Source: an uncultured Elusimicrobium sp. (lineage in GTDB: Bacteria > Elusimicrobiota > Elusimicrobia > Elusimicrobiales > Elusimicrobiaceae). Taken from it: a stretch of DNA of 15,050 nucleotides. Each line of letters starts with the position of its first letter. Positions within the stretch are counted from its first letter, which is position 1. Shown piece after piece: positions 6,301-12,919 of the stretch. The position numbers were made by a program, and so were the translations under genes. The notes under the pieces are model-generated. The model did not search any database, was not told the origin of the DNA, and saw only the letters and a program-made list of their open reading frames with translations. The stretch lies in assembly GCA_946061795.1 (NCBI GenBank), contig CAMGSK010000017.1, forward strand, positions 1 through 15,050. Reading direction: 5' to 3'.

Positions 6301-9253
6301 CGTTCAACGCTTTCGCGCCGATGAGCACCTTGGCCTGTGTGCCCGGGTAATATTTCTCATATTGGGCAATGGCCACGGCCGGCAAAGCCAGCGAAGATTT
6401 TTTCTCCGTCACCAAAAATATCAGTTCCGTTTGGTCGGCGTTTTTGGCGCGGAGCTTTAACTTGTAAATGCCTTCGGGCAGAGCCGCGATCTCCAGCTTT
6501 GCGCTTTCTGCTTTTTTCAAAGAAAATTCGCGGGAAGAAACTTTGCGTAGCTCTTTGTTTTCTCCGTATAAATGTTCTAACGAGAAAGAGGAATATTCCA
6601 AATAGGGCGCCTCATACCCGGTTTTTTCTTGCTCTTTTTCATTTAAGACGTTTTCCAGTTCCCAGATTTCAGCCGTAAATTTGCCTGCCGCTGCTTCTCC
6701 GTTGACGTCGGTCAGTTTCACTTCGGCCAGCGGACCGGCGGTCTGCGCGTCATAGAAACCCTTATCAAAGGAGGCTTGGAAGAATACCGCTTTGTCGGCG
6801 GCTTTGTACGTGCGGGTGGTTTCTATCACCCGTCCGGACGCATCAGCCACTTCCGCGTGTACCGTATAAACGGAGGGAAGATCCTTGCCTTTGGTGTTTT
6901 GGGGTGTAAAAGAGAAGCTGAAAACGCCGTTTTTATCCGTTTGGGTTTCGCCTTGGGAGATAAATTCCCGTTCGGCGTTTACATATGGCATCCACCACCA
7001 CCAGCGGGGTCTGAAATATTCGCGGTGAATGGTGTATTTGACGTTTGCTTTTTCCAAGGGCGCGCCGAAATAATACAAGGCTTTGCCTTCTATTTTTGCC
7101 TCTTTGGCGTATTGCAGCGCGGCCGCGGGAGAAAGCGAAATTTCGTATTCGGGACGTTTGTATTCGTCCACGCGGAAAGACGTATTTGCCCGGGTGGTGC
7201 GTGACGCTTTTTTAAATACCGCTTCTACGCGGTAATTCCCCAGCAAACCCGTTTCCGGCAGGGTCACCTCTCCCCGGGCGGTGCCGTAGGTGTTGAGCGT
7301 GAGGGTTTCTTTGTAAATTTGCTCATAATTTGCGTCGCGCAGCGTGACCGATACTTTGGCGTTTTCCGGCAAAGTCTTCAGTCCCCGGCCCGCTCTTTCA
7401 AAACCATAAACGGCGAACTGTACTTTTTGGCCCGGACGATAAACTGCGCGGTCCGTTTCGGCAAAGAGCCGGACGGGGTCCTGCGGATAAAAATTAAAAT
7501 AGGCAAAGTCGTTTATCACGGCTGTTCCTGCGCCGCTGACGGCTTTGGGCATAATGGAATAATGATTGCTTGCCCGGAGATTCGTACTTATTTTCCGTTT
7601 GACGGGAAGTATGCCTTTTTCATTGGTTTTCCCCTGTTCGGTATGGCCTTGCCAATCCGTAAAATATGTGACGTCTGCGTTTGTCTCAGGCTCGCCCGTT
7701 TTCAGGTTCATGGCATATATACGGAATACATTGGGGTAAAATGTTTTGTTTTGAGCGGTGTGATATTCGGCCGGGTCGCCTTCTATGGCGGCGGAAACAA
7801 ACAAGGCCAAATCGGTATTGTTAAGCACCACGGCTTGGATGAGGGATTTCTCCGGATTAAACTCCCGGTTCATGCTCAAAAGCAATACGTAAAAGCCGCG
7901 TTGTTCCAGCCGCGGCAATTTAAATTCCATGGGTTCAAACGCGTGGGGTTTGGCGTACGAGACGGCTTGGTTCAGCGTCGCCAAAGGTGTGCGTTTCAAA
8001 AGTTGGGGAATTTCCTCTCCGGGGATTGTCGTCAGATAATTCCAATTATGAATATAGGAGGAGTTCGCTTCGTACCAAGTTTTTAAGTCTTTTTCCGTCA
8101 CCGGGTACAGCCGGGCAAACGCTTCCGGCGCGTTGCGCACGGTAAAGGACACCCGCGTATCGGCCGGGTCTTGGTTGGCGGTCGGTGAAGTGACTTCTAA
8201 AACGGGCTTGCGGATTTCTTGGGCCAGCCGCGCACAGGACTGGGTGTAATAATTGTCTCCCAATTTTGTTTGCGCCCAGTCGCACAGGGCGACGGCCTGC
8301 GCATATTCTCCGTTTTGATCCAGCAGTCCCGCCGCGGCATAGGCGGCGTAGGACTTGCCGTAGTCCGCGTTGGCGGTGGGAAAAAGGCGGCTTATTTTGG
8401 CCAGTATGCCTTTTTTGCTTTCTATATATCCGGCCAGCGTTTGAAGCAGGCGGGCGGCTTCGGCTTGCTCGGCGGTTTTATCTTCAAAAGTAAAAAATTC
8501 ACTGTGCTCAAACGGCAGCATGGTGCGCTGGGCCTGCCAAATCAGGCGCGCGTCGGCGCGGTTTTTGCCGCCCAGTTTGGCCGCTTCGGCCAAAATATCC
8601 AACAGTTTTTGCGCGTTGTTGGCCGCCTTTGACGCGGCAGAATATTCCAGCGTCAGCGCGGTTTTGGCGCGCAGTGGGACGGCGGTAAAAGACTGTTCTG
8701 TGAGATATTCTTTCCATGTGAGCGTGACAAAATCAAACAGCGTGGGAACGGCTTTTAAATCCGCGTCTTTGATTTCCAAAATCAGCGTTTCCTTTTCCAG
8801 CGGCGCGTTGATTAAATCGGCGCGCAGGGCCCAGAGCTGTTCAAAGGTTTCATTGATTTTGTCTTTCCATTGCTCGGAACTGAGGTTGGAGAGGTCCGCT
8901 CCGTCTTCCGAGGCGTTGGGAAGAACGGGAGAGTAGATGTCTGTCACGCGCTGCGCCGTTTGTATGCGGTAGAGCAAAAACCGGGCTTTCCAAACGGGGT
9001 GGGAGGGCAGAGGAGTACTGAAAATATCTTTCGCCGCATTCATATATTGTCCCAGCATAAATTGGCACGCTACGGTGCGCAGCTGTACTTCGTACAGGGC
9101 GTCCCCGCCGGCGGTTTTGGCTTCCTGACGGTAGTAATTCAAGGCTTCTTGGAAGCGGCCCGCTTCATAGGCGGCGTCGGCGGCTTGGCGCGTCTGCGCG
9201 CACAGCCCCAAGGGCGTCAGCATTAACGCCAACAAAACAATTTTTTTCATCAT
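3302..9253 (-). CDS. secreted bacterial alpha-2-macroglobulin, thioester-less
   Basis: A 1983-residue protein of the bacterial alpha-2-macroglobulin family, envelope proteins thought to trap or block foreign proteases. The start ATG 9253 follows AGGAGGAAGG and opens a signal peptide (MMKKIVLLALMLTPLGLCAQ); a lipobox is not convincing, because leucine precedes the cysteine. About residues 22-345 are helical and TPR-like. Macroglobulin beta domains follow, marked by DRAVYRPGQKV (601-611) and FRVDEYKRPEYEI (693-705). An Ala/Gly/charge-rich flexible stretch (about 1165-1222) sits where the protease bait belongs. The A2M core (FSETAYFNPTLP, about 1231) and the alpha-toroid with GGYSWMPGG (1556-1564) come next. 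At the thioester position the motif CxEQ is replaced by VYNDAL (1453-1458), and I find no cysteine beyond about residue 340. The C-terminal domain ends with DYVLLQDPKPAGFE-type sequence. No pbpC neighbour is present; it lies third after rsfS and argS. Confidence 0.93.
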   Translation of the reverse strand: MMKKIVLLALMLTPLGLCAQTRQAADAAYEAGRFQEALNYYRQEAKTAGGDALYEVQLRTVACQFMLGQYMNAAKDIFSTPLPSHPVWKARFLLYRIQTAQRVTDIYSPVLPNASEDGADLSNLSSEQWKDKINETFEQLWALRADLINAPLEKETLILEIKDADLKAVPTLFDFVTLTWKEYLTEQSFTAVPLRAKTALTLEYSAASKAANNAQKLLDILAEAAKLGGKNRADARLIWQAQRTMLPFEHSEFFTFEDKTAEQAEAARLLQTLAGYIESKKGILAKISRLFPTANADYGKSYAAYAAAGLLDQNGEYAQAVALCDWAQTKLGDNYYTQSCARLAQEIRKPVLEVTSPTANQDPADTRVSFTVRNAPEAFARLYPVTEKDLKTWYEANSSYIHNWNYLTTIPGEEIPQLLKRTPLATLNQAVSYAKPHAFEPMEFKLPRLEQRGFYVLLLSMNREFNPEKSLIQAVVLNNTDLALFVSAAIEGDPAEYHTAQNKTFYPNVFRIYAMNLKTGEPETNADVTYFTDWQGHTEQGKTNEKGILPVKRKISTNLRASNHYSIMPKAVSGAGTAVINDFAYFNFYPQDPVRLFAETDRAVYRPGQKVQFAVYGFERAGRGLKTLPENAKVSVTLRDANYEQIYKETLTLNTYGTARGEVTLPETGLLGNYRVEAVFKKASRTTRANTSFRVDEYKRPEYEISLSPAAALQYAKEAKIEGKALYYFGAPLEKANVKYTIHREYFRPRWWWWMPYVNAEREFISQGETQTDKNGVFSFSFTPQNTKGKDLPSVYTVHAEVADASGRVIETTRTYKAADKAVFFQASFDKGFYDAQTAGPLAEVKLTDVNGEAAAGKFTAEIWELENVLNEKEQEKTGYEAPYLEYSSFSLEHLYGENKELRKVSSREFSLKKAESAKLEIAALPEGIYKLKLRAKNADQTELIFLVTEKKSSLALPAVAIAQYEKYYPGTQAKVLIGAKALNGAKQIEVYEDGQFLALKERISSGAEVYSLPIQNNWRGGVYLRWFGASDYRFHSEETYIEVPFDNKELSLQIQMPESVKPGEKVQWSLSAKNAAGAPVQGQASVRIYDKSLDYYAKPRTAFTLDSLYPSPSLQASITVSARDRRITSVYPDEYMYAFDSEEEPQMPRLNLQPHFYHYNIVRSAGAMDYGAPAMATMKAAAPRAAKQAAVEEAAFDTDDAASIERSAVEGEILGVTDSRNESDEKEIRFDFSETAYFNPTLPIQGGKGTLAFTMPQSLTAWNVMAFALTKTADFGEFEAQTVTRKDLSVRLSLPRFWREEDASVLVAQVSNLTDKKLTAEVTLDLTFNGKDAAERFGVEKTTQKVSVPAAGTAVLNWPVSVPSGVGVLKAAVTVRSGKEADAEVREIPILPAKERLAESVTAALESGRTELKLENLLTDDPTREVSSVTLRVDPGLLLGVFNAMPQLLRPVYNDALSVAAGYIPLAVVNGFYKTYPMLQDAVAKLPKRNTRTPAWNDNTDPSRLLLLEETPWLRQARGGAGREAFLTDLFNPSDVEKARQKAEKDLAKYQTASGGYSWMPGGKPSAYITLSLLSAYAEALRYGGQIPTEAAKKALKWLSPVIEKDLLDAQDSYASVSFALYAAYVFTAFDQKWPEVKSAPVKKWLDYADSHSQYMTPLGQTYAAAAYHRLGENTKAQNYLDLVLSQMKSNPVTGAYFAPEELSWLWYNDTLRTQTATLRTLMEIRPESDKAAELVKWLLFNRKAQEWDSSSATADAVYALLDYMQRKGLLDDPAEYTLQWGGNSKTLHFEPFDWSEQLSWTMEAQNVPEKYYTASAAKRGGLTGFVTLDAVYTTANAKASPKGVLNVQRQYFLKYTENGREKVRLLQPQEELPAGSEVEVRLTIQADSAFDYVLLQDPKPAGFENTDLLSGWSWNILPVYRQYRDASTQFFIDSVPAGKYTLSYTLRPTLEGTYHALPAQLQSMYSPQFSAHTDAARLNVR

Positions 9254-9300
9254 TTTCCTTCCTCCTGTTTCCCCGGTTTCGGACGGAGTTTTATCTCTCT

Positions 9301-9345
9301 CCGAAAACGAAAAATCCCTTTGCTGTATTTGAGACAAAGAGATTT
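9301..9345 (-). terminator. weak hairpin between argS and the macroglobulin gene
   Basis: On the minus strand AAATCTCTTTG (9345-9335) pairs with CAAAGGGATTT (9322-9312), 11 bp with one G-U and a 12-base loop, followed by TTTTTCGTTTT. The stem is AT-rich and therefore weak. It could be a partial terminator that lowers expression of the macroglobulin gene relative to argS. Confidence 0.4.
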
Positions 9346-9370
9346 CCCGTAAAATTTTTCGCGTGCGGTT

Positions 9371-10957
9371 TTACATCTTTTCCGGCGCGTTGACGCCCAA
9401 AAACTCCAGGCCTTTTTTAATGCGTTCGGCCACCCGTTGGCAAATGAGCAGGCGCGAGCGCGTGAGCGGAACGTTGTTTTCGTCCAATACGCGGCAAGTG
9501 TCGTAGAACGAATGGAACAGGCCCGCCAGTTCCGTCAAATAAGTGGTCAAATGGTGCGGGCTCATGTCGCGCAGGCAGTTCTGCAAAATAGGTTTGAACC
9601 ACACCAACTTGAGCAGCAAGGAGCGTTCCTGACGCGTCAGCGGCGGGAGAACGTCTCCCGGCTCCAGACCCTTTTGTTTGGCCGCTTCAAAAATGGAACA
9701 GATGCGCGCGTGGACGTATTGCACGTAATAGACGGGGTTTTCATTGGACTGTTTTTTGGCCAATTCCACGTCAAAGGTCATTTGCGCGTTAGGAGTGCGG
9801 CTGGCGAAGAAAAAGCGGCAGGCGTCCGCTCCGGCCTCTTCGGTCAGTTGGCGCAGGGTAATAAATTTGCCCGCGCGATTGGACATTTTGATTTGTTCGC
9901 CGTTTTCCAAAAGATGCACCAGCTGGTGAATAATGGGCTGGAAAGATTTCTCTTCTTTTCCCAGCGCGTGCACGGCCGCTTTCATGCGGGGCACATAACC
10001 GTGGTGGTCCGCGCCCAAAATGTCCACCAGCGTGTCGTATCCGCGGTCAAATTTGTTTTTATGGTAGGCGATGTCGGCCAAAAAGTAGGTGGGCCGTCCG
10101 TCCGTCCGGACCAAGACGCGGTCTTTGTCGTCTTTGGCTTCTTCGTCGCGCGTGGAGCCGAACCAAACGGCGTCGTCCTTCTTATAGGCGTAGCCGTTTT
10201 CTTCCAAATGTTTCAGCGCGCTTTCCACCGCGCCGGCTTTATGCAGCTCCGATTCGCGGAACCAGCGCGTGAACTGGACGCGGAAGGCTTCCATGTCTTC
10301 CTGTTGGGTTTTAATCAGGTACTCCATGGCCCAGCGTCCGTAATCTTCTTCTTTCAAATCTTTGGGAGCTTTTTTGGCCATTTCCACCAGGTAAGAGCCG
10401 TGATAGCCGTTCTCCGGGGGCTCTTTGCCTTCTATGCGGGCCTTGAGCGACTGGGCCAGCATTTCGGCTTGGTTGCCTGCGTCGTTGACGTAATATTCGC
10501 TGTCGCAGCAGTAGCCCAGCGCGCGGTGAATGCGCACCAAGCTGTCTCCCAGCGCCGCACCGCGGCCGGAGGCCATGTGGACGGGGCCGGTGGGGTTGGC
10601 GGAGACGAATTCAATCAAAATTTTCTTTTTGCCGCAGTCGTTGCTGTCTTTAATGCGCCGGTCCAGTGCGGAGGCGATGATAAAGGGCTCTTCCAGCTGC
10701 AAATTGACAAATCCCGGCGCGGCGGCCTGGGCGTCGGCTATGCCGTTGACTTCGCGCAGCAGCACGGCGGCCTGTTTGGCTATTTCCAGCGGGTTTTTGC
10801 GCAGCGTTTTGGCGGCGGACATCGCCCAGTTGAGCGAGAGATCCGCACCCGTATGTTCAGGCGCCGGGGAAAATTCTACGGCGGGCAGCGCGGCGCCTTC
10901 AAAAGCGGGCGCGCTGGCGAGTTTTAATTCTATTTCTTTCTTCAGATGTTCAAACAT
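9371..10957 (-). CDS. argS: arginyl-tRNA synthetase
   Basis: A 528-residue class I arginyl-tRNA synthetase, which charges tRNA-Arg in the cytoplasm. An Arg_tRNA_synt N-terminal domain (about 1-90) binds the tRNA D-loop. The catalytic Rossmann fold opens with LIEFVSANPTGPVHMASGRGAALGD (from about residue 113), holding the HIGH-type signature in the form HMAS. YYVNDAGNQ, LGADHHGYVPRMKAA and the KMSK-type motif QIKMSNRAGKFITL follow. The C-terminal helical DALR anticodon-binding domain ends GLEFLGVNAPEKM. Length is within the family range, slightly short compared with the 577 residues of E. coli. The second histidine of HIGH is replaced by serine. The ATG lies three bases after the rsfS stop with no evident Shine-Dalgarno, so translation is probably coupled to rsfS. 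The gene is complete and essential in known bacteria. Confidence 0.97.
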   Translation of the reverse strand: MFEHLKKEIELKLASAPAFEGAALPAVEFSPAPEHTGADLSLNWAMSAAKTLRKNPLEIAKQAAVLLREVNGIADAQAAAPGFVNLQLEEPFIIASALDRRIKDSNDCGKKKILIEFVSANPTGPVHMASGRGAALGDSLVRIHRALGYCCDSEYYVNDAGNQAEMLAQSLKARIEGKEPPENGYHGSYLVEMAKKAPKDLKEEDYGRWAMEYLIKTQQEDMEAFRVQFTRWFRESELHKAGAVESALKHLEENGYAYKKDDAVWFGSTRDEEAKDDKDRVLVRTDGRPTYFLADIAYHKNKFDRGYDTLVDILGADHHGYVPRMKAAVHALGKEEKSFQPIIHQLVHLLENGEQIKMSNRAGKFITLRQLTEEAGADACRFFFASRTPNAQMTFDVELAKKQSNENPVYYVQYVHARICSIFEAAKQKGLEPGDVLPPLTRQERSLLLKLVWFKPILQNCLRDMSPHHLTTYLTELAGLFHSFYDTCRVLDENNVPLTRSRLLICQRVAERIKKGLEFLGVNAPEKM

Positions 10958-10960
10958 GGT

Positions 10961-11494
10961 TTATTTGGACGCTTTTTTAGCGGTTTTCAGAGTGGTTTTT
11001 TTAGCCGTCGGTTTTTTGGCGGAAACTTTTTTTGCCGCAGTTGTCTTGGCGGGAGTTTTTTTGGCCGTCGTTTTTTTCACGGCCGGTTTTTTCTCGGCGG
11101 ACTTTTTGGCTGCCGGTTTTTTGACGGCGGTTTTTTTCTTGACGGTTTTGGGTTTTTTATAGTCTAACACGTCGCCGAAGCTGAAAATTTTGTCCAGTGC
11201 ATAAAAATCACGCGTTTCCTGCGTCATGATGTGCACCAAAAACGCCCCGTAATCCGACACGCGCCATACCGCGCTGTCGCTTCCGTCGCGGTTTACTTTA
11301 TATACGCCTTCTTGTTTCAGCCGGGTGCTGATTTCTTCTTCCACCGCCTCCATGTGAGGCTTAGAAGTGACGGTGGCGATTACAATGTATTCGCATAAAG
11401 AGGAAAGCCCCTTCAAATCTATCACTTTAATGTCTTCGGCCTTTTTCTCATCGGCATACCGCGCGGCCAGAATGGCGACGTCTTTGTTTTGCAT
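10961..11494 (-). CDS. rsfS: ribosome silencing factor RsfS with histone H1-like tail
   Basis: Residues 1 to about 112 form the RsfS/DUF143 domain: AARYADEKKAEDIKVIDLKGLSSLCEYIVIAT is its N-terminal half and VWRVSDYGAFLVHIMTQETRDFYALDKIF its C-terminal half. RsfS binds ribosomal protein uL14 on the large subunit and blocks joining with the small subunit in starved cells. Most family members end shortly after the equivalent of FYDLERLW. Here 65 further residues (113-177) follow, of which I count 27 lysines, made of xxAKK/xxVKK repeats like histone H1 and like the separate 95-residue basic protein at 2201. Unlike that protein the tail has one glutamate and many threonines. The ATG is preceded by AGAGGTG about ten bases upstream. 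It heads a unit with argS, three bases apart, and shares a divergent promoter region with rsmI. Confidence 0.93.
   Translation of the reverse strand: MQNKDVAILAARYADEKKAEDIKVIDLKGLSSLCEYIVIATVTSKPHMEAVEEEISTRLKQEGVYKVNRDGSDSAVWRVSDYGAFLVHIMTQETRDFYALDKIFSFGDVLDYKKPKTVKKKTAVKKPAAKKSAEKKPAVKKTTAKKTPAKTTAAKKVSAKKPTAKKTTLKTAKKASK
10964..11158 (-). repeat. H1-like repeat tail within rsfS
   Basis: This encodes residues 113-177 of RsfS, a tandem series of degenerate five-residue units ending in KK. The coding DNA is correspondingly repetitive. Similarity of unit type to the gene at 2201-2488 suggests either common origin or convergent low-complexity growth. Confidence 0.8.
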
Positions 11495-11525
11495 AAACCG
11501 GCACCTCTTTCATATATATATTACC

Positions 11526-11534
11526 AGCATAGCA
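11526..11534 (-). promoter_or_regulatory. extended -10 box of rsfS-argS unit
   Basis: The minus strand reads TGC-TATGCT (11534-11526), an extended -10 element, 31 bases upstream of the rsfS ATG. No clear -35 box is seen, which fits the extended -10 type. Confidence 0.45.
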
Positions 11535-11585
11535 TTTTTTAACGGGAATTTACTATACGCAGGGGCGGAAAGCTTCCCAATTTTA

Positions 11586-11597
11586 TATACTTGTTTT
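11586..11597 (+). promoter_or_regulatory. -10 box and leaderless start of rsmI
   Basis: TATACT (11586-11591) ends six bases before the ATG at 11598, so transcription should begin at or beside the start codon. There is no Shine-Dalgarno and no evident -35 box. Confidence 0.55.
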
Positions 11598-12302
11598 ATG
11601 CTTTTTATCGTACCTACCCCGATGGGGAATTTGCAGGATATCACCTTGCGCGCGCTGGAAACGCTTAAAAACGCCGATTTTGTTTTATGCGAGGACACGC
11701 GCCGCACCCAGATTTTGCTGACGCATTTCGGTATTTCCAAACCGACGGTCCGGTATAACGAGAACGATGACTTTTCCGTTCGCCGCTGTTTGGATTTGCT
11801 CAAACAGGGCAAAAACTGCGCCTTAGTGTCCGACTGCGGCACTCCGTGTATTTCCGATCCGGGCTGGAAACTGGTGCGTGAAGCCGCGCGGGAAGGGATT
11901 GCGCTGACTTCTCTGCCGGGCCCCAGCGCGGCGGCCTGTGCTTTGGCCGGAGCGGGATTTACGGGCGGCGCATTTACGTTTTTGGGCTTTTTGCCCAGAA
12001 AACCCGGCAAGGCGGCCAAACTGTTGGCCGGGGCCTACGGGCAAAAACATCCCGTCATTGTGTATGAATCGCCATTTCGGGTGATTAAGCTTTTGGAGCT
12101 GGCGGCCAAGACGCTGGGGCCCGATACGCCCGTGGTGGCGGCGCGTGAAATTTCCAAAGTATATGAAGAGTGGATTCGCGGGACGGTATCGTCCGCGGCG
12201 GAAGATTTAAAAAAACGCAAAAAAGTGCAGGGCGAATTCGTCGTTGTCTTCGGCCTGCCGGAAACGGAACAAGAAGATGAAGAGCCTGATTTGCCCTATT
12301 GA
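11598..12302 (+). CDS. rsmI: 16S rRNA (cytidine1402-2'-O)-methyltransferase, short form
   Basis: A 234-residue RsmI, a tetrapyrrole-methylase-fold enzyme that uses S-adenosylmethionine to 2'-O-methylate C1402 of 16S rRNA in the ribosomal P site. The whole catalytic domain is present: FIVPTPMGNLQDITLRAL (3-20), CEDTRRT (31-37), LVSDCGTPCISDPG (76-89), LPGPSAAA (106-113), FLGFLPRKPGK, YESPFR (156-161) and AREISKVYEEWIRG (182-195). Family members are usually about 270-290 residues; this one stops after the methylase domain with an acidic tail (EQEDEEPDLPY) and lacks the usual small C-terminal helical domain. The ATG at 11598 is chosen because the conserved N-terminus begins there and a -10 box ends six bases upstream. 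The last 26 bases overlap the start of the tsaC-type gene, so the two are translationally linked. It is divergent from rsfS. Confidence 0.95.
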   Translation: MLFIVPTPMGNLQDITLRALETLKNADFVLCEDTRRTQILLTHFGISKPTVRYNENDDFSVRRCLDLLKQGKNCALVSDCGTPCISDPGWKLVREAAREGIALTSLPGPSAAACALAGAGFTGGAFTFLGFLPRKPGKAAKLLAGAYGQKHPVIVYESPFRVIKLLELAAKTLGPDTPVVAAREISKVYEEWIRGTVSSAAEDLKKRKKVQGEFVVVFGLPETEQEDEEPDLPY

Positions 12303-12906
12303 TTCGCTCACTCCCGCGCAAATGCAAGACGTCGCCGCACGGATTGACGCCGGCGCAGCGGCGGTTTATCCGACCGATACCGTGTACGGCTTGGGAACGT
12401 GCGCGTTTGACGAAAGCGCCATTTCCCGGATTTATGAAATCAAAGAACGTCCGGCTTCCAGCGCATTGCAAATTTTGGTCGGGTCCGCAGAGCAGGCCCG
12501 CGCCGTGGCGAAATGGGACGACCGGGCGGAAAAACTGGCCCGCGCTTTTTGGCCCGGAGGACTGACGATGATTGTGCCGGCCTCGGAGAAAGGCGCGCCC
12601 TTGCTGCGCGGCTTTGCCGGGCTGGGGCTTCGCGTACCCGCGCATCCGTCTTTGGCGCGTTTGCTGCGCGCCATGAAAACTCCTTTGGCTTCCACCAGCG
12701 CCAATCTGCACGGCCGGCCCGTGATCAGCGACGAGCGGGAACTGGCGGCCTTTTTTGACGGCAAAGCCGATATCGTTTTGACGGGGGGGATTTTATCCCG
12801 CCGGGCTTCGTCCGTAGTGGATATTACGGCGGAACCCCGCCTGCTGCGCGAAGGGGCCATCCCCCGCGGGGAATTGGAAAAAGTTTTGGGCTGTCCGCTA
12901 AAATAG
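12277..12906 (+). CDS. tsaC: L-threonylcarbamoyladenylate synthase (TsaC/Sua5/YrdC family)
   Basis: A 209-residue YrdC-fold protein that makes threonylcarbamoyl-AMP from threonine, bicarbonate and ATP, the first step of the t6A37 modification of tRNAs reading ANN codons. Recognisable motifs are AVYPTDTVYGLG (29-40), EIKERPASSALQILV (54-68, the nucleotide-binding K-x-R stretch, with ALQIL where the family usually has PL-xx-L), ARAFWPGGLTMIV (88-100), LGLRVPAHP (116-124) and STSANLHGRPV (139-149). It has only the YrdC domain, without the extra Sua5 domain of the longer type. The ATG at 12277 overlaps rsmI by 26 bases; an in-frame TTG at 12244 would add eleven basic residues and is less likely. 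A weak GGAA lies upstream, so coupling to rsmI translation is probable. Confidence 0.93.
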   Translation: MKSLICPIDSLTPAQMQDVAARIDAGAAAVYPTDTVYGLGTCAFDESAISRIYEIKERPASSALQILVGSAEQARAVAKWDDRAEKLARAFWPGGLTMIVPASEKGAPLLRGFAGLGLRVPAHPSLARLLRAMKTPLASTSANLHGRPVISDERELAAFFDGKADIVLTGGILSRRASSVVDITAEPRLLREGAIPRGELEKVLGCPLK

Positions 12907-12907
12907 C

Positions 12908-12919
12908 TATAATAAACAT
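12908..12919 (+). promoter_or_regulatory. -10 box and leaderless start of the histidine kinase gene
   Basis: A perfect TATAAT (12908-12913) starts one base after the tsaC stop codon and ends six bases before the ATG at 12920. No Shine-Dalgarno is present. A weak TTGGGC (12886-12891) could be a -35 box at 16 bases. Confidence 0.6.

Noticed and set aside
9254..9337. A 28-residue N-terminal extension of the macroglobulin from a TTG at 9337.
   Set aside because: AGGAGG lies just before ATG 9253, and a signal peptide starts there; the extension would hide it.
9437..10927. A 496-codon open frame on the plus strand antisense to argS.
   Set aside because: The opposite strand is a complete ArgRS with all motifs. 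This frame has shadow-like composition and no start signals.
11367..11597. Upstream extension of RsmI from 11367.
   Set aside because: Family proteins begin at the LFIVPTPMGN strand, and the extension would cross the rsfS gene and its promoter.
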